Part shown: positions 7,441 to 13,011 of the stretch, one piece after another
Position numbering within the stretch: position 1 is the stretch's first letter
Layout of the letters: every line of letters begins with the position of its first letter
Source of the DNA: Desulfurococcales archaeon
GTDB taxonomy: Archaea; Thermoproteota; Thermoprotei_A; Sulfolobales; Desulfurococcaceae
Direction: 5' to 3'
DNA: 13,011 bases
NCBI GenBank assembly: GCA_015522345.1
Contig: WAML01000140.1
Location: 1-13,011, forward strand
Program-made: the position numbers and the translations under genes
Notes under the pieces: generated by a model
The model's database searches: none
Seen by the model: the letters and a program-made list of their open reading frames with translations, nothing else
Told to the model about the DNA's origin: nothing

Positions 7441-8079
7441 ATGGCTATTGTATCAATTATCGGAGTCCATGGAGTAGGTAAAACTCTTACAGCACAATAC
7501 CTTCGAGAACTCTATGGCTTCAACTACAGGCAACTAGAGGCAATAGATATAGCTTCTAAAATGGATTATATAAGAAGACAACTAACCTTCTTTACATCAT
7601 TTATAACAAGTTTTACAAGAGAAATATATTTAAATAATACTTCTACAATACCACTAGTATTCGACAGTCATCCACTACTAGTTATACCATACACAATGTA
7701 TTGGCTTAGAGGAAATGTAGACAATAATACTTATAACGAGATAATAGAGTGTTTCATGAAGCTACTGAAGTACTTACCAAAAATAGATCTATTAGTATAT
7801 ATAAAGCCTCTAAGAATAGAAACTGTAATAGAACGAATTAAAATGAGGTCTCGATTTAACTACAAAGAAGAATGCAATAGAGAATACATTAACTTCATAG
7901 ACACTTATGTAGACAAAATATATAGAGAATATGGTAGTAGTATAGCAGAAAACAACATTATAGTACCAGCTGAAATAGAGGCTCCCGATAGAGCAAAGAT
8001 TATATACAATACATTATTTAATGAAGAAAAATATACTAGCGAATATTTGCAAGCTGATATAGTTCTAAAGAATATCTAG
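7441..8079 (+). CDS. P-loop kinase, deoxynucleoside/thymidylate kinase-like, substrate unknown
   Basis: A 212-residue protein with a Walker A motif GVHGVGKT at residues 8-15, right after a beta strand. A second strand ends in VFDSH (73-77), at the place where deoxynucleoside and thymidylate kinases carry the D-R/S motif. LLVYIK (117-122) is the next strand, followed by the Arg-rich lid-like ERIKMRSR (131-138). This order fits a small nucleoside or nucleotide kinase using ATP. It lies between nrdD and nrdG with short gaps (17 and 38 bases), so a part in deoxynucleotide supply is a fair inference. No family was recognised with certainty, and the canonical DR is DS here, so the substrate could differ (an RNA end or other small phosphoryl acceptor). 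A weak AAGTGAA precedes the ATG. Confidence 0.72.
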   Translation: MAIVSIIGVHGVGKTLTAQYLRELYGFNYRQLEAIDIASKMDYIRRQLTFFTSFITSFTREIYLNNTSTIPLVFDSHPLLVIPYTMYWLRGNVDNNTYNEIIECFMKLLKYLPKIDLLVYIKPLRIETVIERIKMRSRFNYKEECNREYINFIDTYVDKIYREYGSSIAENNIIVPAEIEAPDRAKIIYNTLFNEEKYTSEYLQADIVLKNI

Positions 8080-8106
8080 TTGAGATAACTAAGATAAGGA
8101 CTACTT

Positions 8107-8111
8107 GGTGA
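8107..8111 (+). promoter_or_regulatory. Ribosome binding site supporting the TTG start of the activase
   Basis: GGTGA is followed by six bases and TTG at 8118. No in-frame ATG lies between this site and the radical SAM motif, so initiation at TTG is well supported. Confidence 0.65.
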
Positions 8112-8117
8112 AACTCT

Positions 8118-8897
8118 TTGTCTATAGGCAAACATGTAAATAATATTATCTTGTATGGTAGCGGCTGGAAATCATTAAGTTTGATAGACGTAGTTAATAG
8201 TGTAACATTTACTGTATGGCTATGTGGTTGTAATCTAAGATGCCCCTTCTGCCATAATTGGAGACTAGCTATAAACGATAAAGAATACTGTAAACCTCTA
8301 GACATAGACCTACTTTATGAAGAAATAAATGCTTCTAGAACGCTTATAGACTACCTCCACTTAACAGGAGGAGAACCTCTAACTCAATGGAGGCCCCTAC
8401 AATACTTCCTAGATTATGTAAGAAATAATATTGGAGTAAAAATAAGTGTAAACACTAATTTCACTCTCTATAAACCACTAGAGAAACTACTACAACTAGA
8501 CTTAATAGATCATTTAGCAACAGACCTAAAGATCCCTCCCAGTGAACTATATGGCCTACCAAATAATGCGGTAAAAATACTTTGGAACCAATACCTTAAT
8601 TCTCTATCTCTCTTGAATAAATATAGTGTCGAACTCGAACTACGTATACCTGTACCCAATAACATTGATCTAAATACATTATTCCACTACATTAAAATAG
8701 CATTAAACAGACTAAGGAATGCTAAATACTACATAGTAGTAAATCCATTGCTAGGACCTCCAATAACTACTCCAAGAAATATTGAATGGTGTAGAAAATA
8801 CTGCGATCCACCTAAGGAAATACTCTATGAAATAAGGGATAAGATAAGGTCGCTAGGAGTAGATAGAGTTTATGTTAAAACGGAGCTTAAGTTCTAA
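8118..8897 (+). CDS. nrdG: Radical SAM activase of anaerobic ribonucleotide reductase (NrdG-like)
   Basis: This protein uses S-adenosylmethionine and a [4Fe-4S] cluster to create the glycyl radical on NrdD. Of its 259 residues, the cluster motif is CNLRCPFC with Cys38, Cys42 and Cys45, preceded by an extra Cys36; the SAM-binding GGEP lies at 84-87. The LCGCNLRCPFCHNW pattern is typical of glycyl-radical activases (COG1180 style), and the length is that of archaeal members rather than the ~155-residue E. coli NrdG. The TTG start is fixed by GGTGA six bases before. It ends the nrdD cluster and converges with the glutaredoxin-CcdA gene across seven bases. The role follows from family and gene position; no other glycyl-radical enzyme is in the window. 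Confidence 0.87.
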   Translation: MSIGKHVNNIILYGSGWKSLSLIDVVNSVTFTVWLCGCNLRCPFCHNWRLAINDKEYCKPLDIDLLYEEINASRTLIDYLHLTGGEPLTQWRPLQYFLDYVRNNIGVKISVNTNFTLYKPLEKLLQLDLIDHLATDLKIPPSELYGLPNNAVKILWNQYLNSLSLLNKYSVELELRIPVPNNIDLNTLFHYIKIALNRLRNAKYYIVVNPLLGPPITTPRNIEWCRKYCDPPKEILYEIRDKIRSLGVDRVYVKTELKF

Positions 8898-8904
8898 TAA
8901 GTTC

Positions 8905-10149
8905 TTAGAAAAACAATAGGTAGTATAATAGGATAGAAGCTATTATCGTAAACACTATTATTCTCGCAACTAATATTTTCTTTAAAGTTAAACTTATTCT
9001 TTTAATGAAAGCGAAAGGAGCTATACCAGCTATAACTAGTGGTATAACTACTATAGCACAATATGCTAATACATACATTATACGAATACTAATTTCTTCA
9101 ACGACTTTAGTTATATATGTTAAAAAGAATATGTAGGGAGCTACACTACACATCATAAACGTCCAAGAAACAACTACTCCAAACACAAAGACGCCAAGAG
9201 GTAGAATAGGTTTTGGCAAACGAGTTATAATTTTTGGTACGCATTCCTGTCTCTTGCACTCAATATTTATATTCTCGCCTCTATACAAGTCTATGGCATC
9301 CTTGACTATAAATCCTAGAGCTAAGAACAATATAATGTACATGAATAGTCTTGAAAGAGTTATTACAATAGATATTACGTATCCTGCTATAACATATCCT
9401 AAATAAACACCAATAATAAACGCTATTATAGGAATATATTTCCTAGACCCTGTAAAACCCATTGAAACAGCCATTATGGCCAATAATACTGTAGTTGATA
9501 TTGCACAGGGATTTATAGAATCTATACCGGCTAATACAAACATTTGAGCTAATAGAGACTCTGGATTATCTGGGCTAACTACACTTGAATCAGCAGCGCC
9601 AGTACTAGTGATACTAGTTGTAGTAGTTGCTGGAGTTGTTGGAGAAATACAGTAGCTTGGGAGAGTTATTCTATCGGTACGAAGCACTATTTTATGTATT
9701 CTAGAAATAATGTCTATATTTTTGATGACACCCCTATACTCTCCTAAATAAACTTCAATACTGCACTTAAACTCCTTGTTTAGCAAAGTATTCCAAAAAT
9801 CTTTTTCTAGAATAGCTCCTACTACTATAGCTGTTATGTATCCTTCCTTATTGAAAACTATTGATAGAGGAACCGATGGTTCTATATTTAAGATAGCTAC
9901 TAGGTTAAAGAATTCTTCTCTGTTATTGTATTCTCCTACTTCTCTAAAGATTACATTATAGTTGTTATCTAATAGGAAACCATGGAGGGCACGGCAATAG
10001 GGACAATTCACACTACCATATATCACTATAGTGTTCCTTAACTGATCTCCTCTATTATCTGATCCTTGAGCAAATACTTGGGGAGATACAATTAACATAA
10101 ATACTAGGAACACTATTATTGCTAAGGAAAGGGTTTTTTCAAAGGCCAT
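8905..10149 (-). CDS. Exported glutaredoxin domain fused to CcdA/DsbD-type membrane electron carrier
   Basis: A 414-residue membrane thiol-disulfide protein. Residues 7-27 look like a signal peptide ending VFA, followed at about 38-125 by a glutaredoxin-like domain with CPYC (Cys49, Cys52) and a Val-Pro at 93-94 in the cis-proline position. A Thr/Ser-rich linker (about 168-192) leads to a six-helix CcdA-like domain (about 200-414) with INPCAI (Cys215) in its first helix and MMCSVAPY (Cys334) in its fourth, the redox pair of that family. An extra Cys298/Cys303 pair lies in a loop. The expected role is to move electrons from cytosolic thioredoxin through the membrane to the external glutaredoxin domain, which would reduce disulfides of secreted proteins. 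In DsbD the thioredoxin domain is C-terminal; here the redoxin is N-terminal. Substrate unknown. Confidence 0.82.
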   Translation of the reverse strand: MAFEKTLSLAIIVFLVFMLIVSPQVFAQGSDNRGDQLRNTIVIYGSVNCPYCRALHGFLLDNNYNVIFREVGEYNNREEFFNLVAILNIEPSVPLSIVFNKEGYITAIVVGAILEKDFWNTLLNKEFKCSIEVYLGEYRGVIKNIDIISRIHKIVLRTDRITLPSYCISPTTPATTTTSITSTGAADSSVVSPDNPESLLAQMFVLAGIDSINPCAISTTVLLAIMAVSMGFTGSRKYIPIIAFIIGVYLGYVIAGYVISIVITLSRLFMYIILFLALGFIVKDAIDLYRGENINIECKRQECVPKIITRLPKPILPLGVFVFGVVVSWTFMMCSVAPYIFFLTYITKVVEEISIRIMYVLAYCAIVVIPLVIAGIAPFAFIKRISLTLKKILVARIIVFTIIASILLYYLLFF

Positions 10150-10192
10150 GAAGTATCATCCATACACAGTTTCAATACTACTATACTCCCTC

Positions 10193-10200
10193 TATAATAT
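10193..10200 (-). promoter_or_regulatory. Candidate TATA box of the glutaredoxin-CcdA gene
   Basis: The minus strand reads ATATTATA about 44 bases before the ATG, giving a leader of about 21 bases that contains the weak ribosome site GGATGAT. Assigned from spacing and composition only. Confidence 0.35.
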
Positions 10201-10247
10201 TTGTTATTTATGGAGTTATAAATGTGATGTAGATAGGATATAGATTC

Positions 10248-10265
10248 TAATGAGTGTATTCATTA
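10248..10265. repeat. Palindrome at the thyX promoter (possible operator)
   Basis: TAATGA-GTGTAT-TCATTA has perfectly complementary 6-base arms and overlaps the upstream edge of the likely thyX TATA box, a position where a bound regulator would meet TFB/TBP. It shares AGTGTATT with the palindrome upstream of nrdD. The regulator is unknown. Confidence 0.4.
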
Positions 10266-10270
10266 AAATA
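10263..10270 (+). promoter_or_regulatory. Candidate thyX TATA box
   Basis: TTAAAATA lies about 45 bases before the TTG start. Transcription would begin near 10292, leaving about 19 bases of leader that include the GAGGTG ribosome site. Confidence 0.4.
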
Positions 10271-10299
10271 CAGATTTTCTACCAGTAATAACTAGGTTA

Positions 10300-10305
10300 G
10301 AGGTG
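10300..10305 (+). promoter_or_regulatory. Ribosome binding site supporting the TTG start of thyX
   Basis: GAGGTG is followed by GTTGA and then TTG at 10311. The nearer TTG at 10307 is in another frame, and the first in-frame ATG comes only at residue 39, after conserved N-terminal sequence. Confidence 0.65.
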
Positions 10306-10310
10306 GTTGA

Positions 10311-11258
10311 TTGATAAGGTTCTGCAGTATCGAATGTAAGCCTTCAGTAAGAATCCTAAAATATACAAGTGATGCTCCACTAATCATAGCTAGTGCATCA
10401 AAATTAACTCTTTCAAGTAAACCCATGGATTCAATAATTGAGAAAATGGATAAAAATGCAATGAGTTCTTGGATCAAGGAATTGATTAGGAGAAGACATG
10501 GGTCCCCACTTGAACACAGCCTCTATAGTTTTGAAGTAACATGTAGCCGTGTAGCAAGCCATCAAATAATACGTCATAGAATAGCTAGTTATACTCAGTT
10601 AAGCCAGAGAAGAGGAGATAAATTACTAAGAAACGTTGTTGTATACCTAAGTAAACTATTGAATAAAGAAGTACCTAGTAAGCCACGTAAACCCAAGGAC
10701 TACGAAGTATACGTTAGTTTACTTAACGAAGTGATTTCAAAATATAGAGTAATTAGTATAGAAGAACTTGTTAAAGCTATTTGTAAGGGATTTATAATAC
10801 CTCCCAAGGCTTGTGGAGAAGAAGAATTTTTAAAGAATATACTTGTCAACCTTAGAGAATACTACTCTATGTTGTCTAAAGGATACAGTTTTGAAGATGC
10901 TCGCTTCATCTTACCCCAAGCAGTTAAAACACGATTATTCATATCAATGAATGCTAGAGAACTAATAGAGAATTTCCTACCTCTGAGAATGTGTAGTCAT
11001 GCTCAATGGGAGATAAGGTATATTGCGTGGAGTTTGTGGCAAGAACTATCAAATATACATCCAGAGCTATTCTCGTTAACTGGTCCTCGATGCGTATTCC
11101 TGGAAAATAATGTGAGAGGCACCCCATGTACTCTACAACACTATTTAAATGGAGAATGCGAATTCACTATTACTAGATGCCCTGAACTAGTCCCTAGAAC
11201 TGGTATAAGAAAGTGTTTACTCTATGCATCAAAGGATCCTTGGGAGGATATCACGTAA
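10311..11258 (+). CDS. thyX: Flavin-dependent thymidylate synthase, enlarged form
   Basis: ThyX converts dUMP to dTMP with FAD, NADPH and methylene-folate. The ThyX signature RHRxxSxxxxSxR is complete at residues 88-100 (RHRIASYTQLSQR). Further conserved parts are EDARFILP with Arg198, SMNAR (212-216) and NFLPLR with Arg226, followed by SHAQWEIR; the two arginines match dUMP-binding residues of the Thermotoga enzyme. At 315 residues it is much longer than the usual 220-250. About 40 extra residues lie between the signature and Arg198, and a tail of about 80 residues after AQWEIR has five cysteines (261, 273, 283, 290, 302), possibly a metal site. The TTG start is set by GAGGTG five bases before. 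It leads a cluster with dcd, whose ATG overlaps the thyX stop. Confidence 0.93.
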   Translation: MIRFCSIECKPSVRILKYTSDAPLIIASASKLTLSSKPMDSIIEKMDKNAMSSWIKELIRRRHGSPLEHSLYSFEVTCSRVASHQIIRHRIASYTQLSQRRGDKLLRNVVVYLSKLLNKEVPSKPRKPKDYEVYVSLLNEVISKYRVISIEELVKAICKGFIIPPKACGEEEFLKNILVNLREYYSMLSKGYSFEDARFILPQAVKTRLFISMNARELIENFLPLRMCSHAQWEIRYIAWSLWQELSNIHPELFSLTGPRCVFLENNVRGTPCTLQHYLNGECEFTITRCPELVPRTGIRKCLLYASKDPWEDIT

Positions 11259-11785
11259 TGATATTAAGTGATTGGGATATCAAGGTATATATTAACAAGG
11301 GGTTACTCGTCATTAAACCTCTTTACAACGACACTATAAGAGAGAATGGAGTTGACCTAAGATTTGGTAGACATTTTTGTAGATTCAAGAAGAATAGAGA
11401 AATAATAGTAGATTCAAACTCCCCTAATCCCAATGAGTTTCTTGAATGTGTAGAAGTAGGTGAAGAAGGATTTACAATAAATCCTCTTGAACACGTATTA
11501 GCTACAACTGAAGAATGGGTAGAACTACCTCATGACATAGTAGGTTTTGTTAATCTAAGGAGTACTTTTGCAAGACTAGGCCTCTATTTGCCTCCTACTA
11601 TAATAGATGCTGGATTCAAGGGACAGATCACTATAGAGATCATCGGTAGTAGTTTACCTGTTAAAGTCTATCCTGGACAAAGGTTTCTCCACGTAATATT
11701 CGCTAGAACAAGTAGTCCTGTATGGAGGCCTTATAAAGGAAAGTACCAAGGACAAGTAGGTGTTACTCCTCCTAAACCAGATTAG
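11258..11785 (+). CDS. dcd: dCTP deaminase (possibly with dUTPase activity)
   Basis: A 175-residue trimeric-type enzyme turning dCTP into dUTP, feeding dUMP and then ThyX. Seen: RSTFAR at 101-106, IDAGF with Asp117, GQITIEI with Glu127 (the catalytic glutamate position of dCTP deaminases), and the C-terminal YQGQVGVTPP lid. The glutamate favours deaminase over plain dUTPase; archaeal relatives such as the Methanocaldococcus enzyme do both steps, which cannot be decided here. The start at 11258 shares one base with the thyX stop (TAATG), and GGGAGGATA lies inside the last thyX codons, so the two are translationally coupled. The upstream in-frame ATG at 11213 would put 15 odd residues inside thyX and is rejected. 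Clustered with thyX, it gives the route to thymidylate. Confidence 0.92.
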   Translation: MILSDWDIKVYINKGLLVIKPLYNDTIRENGVDLRFGRHFCRFKKNREIIVDSNSPNPNEFLECVEVGEEGFTINPLEHVLATTEEWVELPHDIVGFVNLRSTFARLGLYLPPTIIDAGFKGQITIEIIGSSLPVKVYPGQRFLHVIFARTSSPVWRPYKGKYQGQVGVTPPKPD

Positions 11786-11805
11786 TTAGTGAGGGTGTAG
11801 GAATT

Positions 11806-12345
11806 ATGAAGTATATAGTGTTGAAGAGAGGAGAAAAGATCAAGTATAGATGCATTAGGAGTGGTAGATGCTGTAGTTCAGGGCCCAATGTAGCTTTGAC
11901 TGCATTTGATGTATGTAGAATAGCTAATTACATGGGTGTTGACTGGAGGGAGTTAAAGGGAAAGTACATCATAGCTATAATAGCTGATATGATAGCTGTA
12001 CCAGCGTTAAGAAGCGTTGGCGGAGATAAATGTGCTTTCCTAGCGTACAAGAATGGCTTACCAACATGCAGTATATACCCAGCTAGGCCTATGAGGTGTA
12101 GACTCTATCCATTCTTACCAGCTAGTCCAAGTAAGAAAGATATTGTCTATGTAGACACATATTGTCCTGGAGTAGGTAAAGGAGACTCTATAGAGCCTCC
12201 ATGGAACGAGCTATCCAAGTACTATGAAGAAGTAAAGTATCATTATAAGAGAATGTATGAACTAGTTTTTGAAGAAGGCTATGAACCTCTAGAGGCTCTT
12301 GAGAAACTAATAGATGAAGTATGCAACAATATAGTCAAAAAGTGA
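11806..12345 (+). CDS. YkgJ-family cysteine-cluster protein (putative iron or zinc binding)
   Basis: A 179-residue protein of the widespread YkgJ/CxxCxxCC family, whose cysteines are thought to bind zinc or an iron-sulfur cluster; its job is not known. Visible ligands: Cys16, then the adjacent Cys22-Cys23 (RCIRSGRCC), Cys76 (GDKC), Cys88 (PTCSIYPARP), Cys98 (RPMRCRLYPF) and Cys120. The IYPARPMRCRLYPF core is the family hallmark. There is no signal peptide, so it is cytoplasmic. It follows dcd by 20 bases on the same strand with AGGGTG before the ATG and probably shares the thyX-dcd transcript. This suggests, but does not prove, a link with nucleotide metabolism or with metal supply. Confidence 0.82.
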   Translation: MKYIVLKRGEKIKYRCIRSGRCCSSGPNVALTAFDVCRIANYMGVDWRELKGKYIIAIIADMIAVPALRSVGGDKCAFLAYKNGLPTCSIYPARPMRCRLYPFLPASPSKKDIVYVDTYCPGVGKGDSIEPPWNELSKYYEEVKYHYKRMYELVFEEGYEPLEALEKLIDEVCNNIVKK

Positions 12346-12406
12346 TCAATACACCATAACATATACATATTTGTTGTCATAATTAAATAATAGGTGTAGA
12401 AACAAT

Positions 12407-13011
12407 ATGAATGAACCAAGTTGTAGAGAAGTTTTAGACAAATTAGCTGAATGGCTTAGACAAGGTACTCCTGAGGCAGATAATTTAGTAGATTTCCCTT
12501 GGGAAGTAGAAGGAGTAGAGAAGAATACGATAAGAGCTATACACCCTAGGTTCCCAGTGGGAATAGATATATTGTGTAGTGATGAAGCCCATAGTATTAG
12601 GTTAATAATACTAACTAATATAGGGACAGTAAATTATGACAATACTATAAGAGTTAAACTATATCGTAGACTCCTTAGACTAAATAATATGCCCTTAGCA
12701 AAATACATGCTCTATGGAGATGAAGATTATATTGGTATAGCGGTAGACCTAAGTATTTACAGTATTGGTAAAAGGGAATTCAATGACGCTCTCGCATTCC
12801 TACTAGGTTCGCTAGTTATGGTAGTTAAAGAAGTTGGTATTGAAGAAGAACTATATAAGACTATGACGGAGGAATTAGCTAGACTTGTAGCAAGACATTT
12901 TGAAGAAGGATGGAGTAGAGATAAACTACTAGATTATTTAATTAAAATAGTTGGCATGAACCCTAAGGAAGCAGAGGATTTCCTTAATATGCTTGGACTA
13001 AAATATAAAGA
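12407..13011 (+). CDS. Partial hypothetical protein, possibly YbjN-like
   Basis: This frame starts at ATG 12407 and is still open at the window end, giving at least 201 residues. It has no signal peptide or membrane segment. Residues about 40-115 alternate short beta strands, then LRLNNMPLAKYMLYGDED (90-107) leads into IAVDLSIYSI and a long helix (about 122-142). This layout resembles the YbjN / type III secretion chaperone-like fold, but the resemblance is by eye and weak. The region after residue 148 is helical and charged. AGGTG lies about ten bases before the ATG, and an AT-rich TATA-like stretch at 12382-12390 is close enough that initiation could also be nearly leaderless. It lies 61 bases after the YkgJ gene on the same strand. 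Function unknown. Confidence 0.7.
   Translation, partial: MNEPSCREVLDKLAEWLRQGTPEADNLVDFPWEVEGVEKNTIRAIHPRFPVGIDILCSDEAHSIRLIILTNIGTVNYDNTIRVKLYRRLLRLNNMPLAKYMLYGDEDYIGIAVDLSIYSIGKREFNDALAFLLGSLVMVVKEVGIEEELYKTMTEELARLVARHFEEGWSRDKLLDYLIKIVGMNPKEAEDFLNMLGLKYK

Noticed and set aside
8036..8305. Minus-strand frame of 89 codons across the kinase-nrdG junction.
   Set aside because: It covers the nrdG start and radical SAM motif in antisense and has no features of its own.
8889..8905. Direct repeat AAGTTCT at the convergent gene ends.
   Set aside because: Both copies include coding or stop-codon bases, and a 7-base repeat in AT-rich sequence is expected by chance.
8905..10149. The glutaredoxin domain as direct electron donor to NrdD, because CPYC is the NrdH/glutaredoxin motif and the gene lies beside nrdG.
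   Set aside because: A signal peptide puts the CPYC domain outside the cell while NrdD is cytoplasmic, and the gene is on the opposite strand. An indirect link through shared thioredoxin remains possible.
11213..11257. Longer dcd starting at the ATG 11213.
   Set aside because: The added 15 residues overlap thyX in another frame and do not fit the family; the ATG at 11258 has a ribosome site and family-like start.

Overview
The window looks like chromosomal DNA of an anaerobic, hyperthermophilic crenarchaeote, most likely of the Desulfurococcales type. The evidence is AT-rich sequence, Arg codons dominated by AGA/AGG and Ile by ATA, Shine-Dalgarno sequences of the GGAGGTGATC kind, TATA-like promoter boxes, a two-subunit 2-oxoacid:ferredoxin oxidoreductase, an oxygen-sensitive class III ribonucleotide reductase and flavin-dependent thymidylate synthase. 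The genus is not proven. There are no rRNA or tRNA genes, insertion sequences, CRISPR arrays or phage genes.

Left part (1-5199). The window opens with the C-terminal end of a radical SAM protein (plus strand). Everything else here is on the minus strand: a membrane-anchored family-5 (oligopeptide/dipeptide type) substrate-binding protein with no transporter partners in view, then the beta and fused gamma-alpha subunits of a 2-oxoacid:ferredoxin oxidoreductase. A 100-residue protein of unknown function lies upstream of them and is probably co-transcribed.

Middle (5200-8897). A roughly 300-base divergent intergenic region rich in small palindromes and repeats precedes a plus-strand cluster: anaerobic ribonucleoside-triphosphate reductase (nrdD), a small P-loop kinase resembling deoxynucleoside/thymidylate kinases, and a radical SAM activase (nrdG-like) that begins with TTG. 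A minus-strand gene converges on this cluster with only 7 bases between the stop codons. It encodes an exported glutaredoxin domain (CPYC) fused to a CcdA/DsbD-type membrane electron carrier.

Right part (10150-13011). A second plus-strand cluster holds thyX (TTG start), dcd (start overlapping the thyX stop) and a YkgJ-type cysteine-cluster protein, followed by a partial gene for a possible YbjN-like protein that runs off the window.

Taken together, nrdD, the kinase, nrdG, thyX and dcd form a near-complete deoxynucleotide supply island. NrdD activated by NrdG makes dNTPs, Dcd turns dCTP into dUTP (possibly on to dUMP), ThyX makes dTMP, and the kinase may phosphorylate a (deoxy)nucleoside or nucleotide. 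The features most worth a second look are the unassigned kinase, the glutaredoxin-CcdA fusion, and the architecture of ThyX and NrdD. No wholly new multi-gene system is evident.
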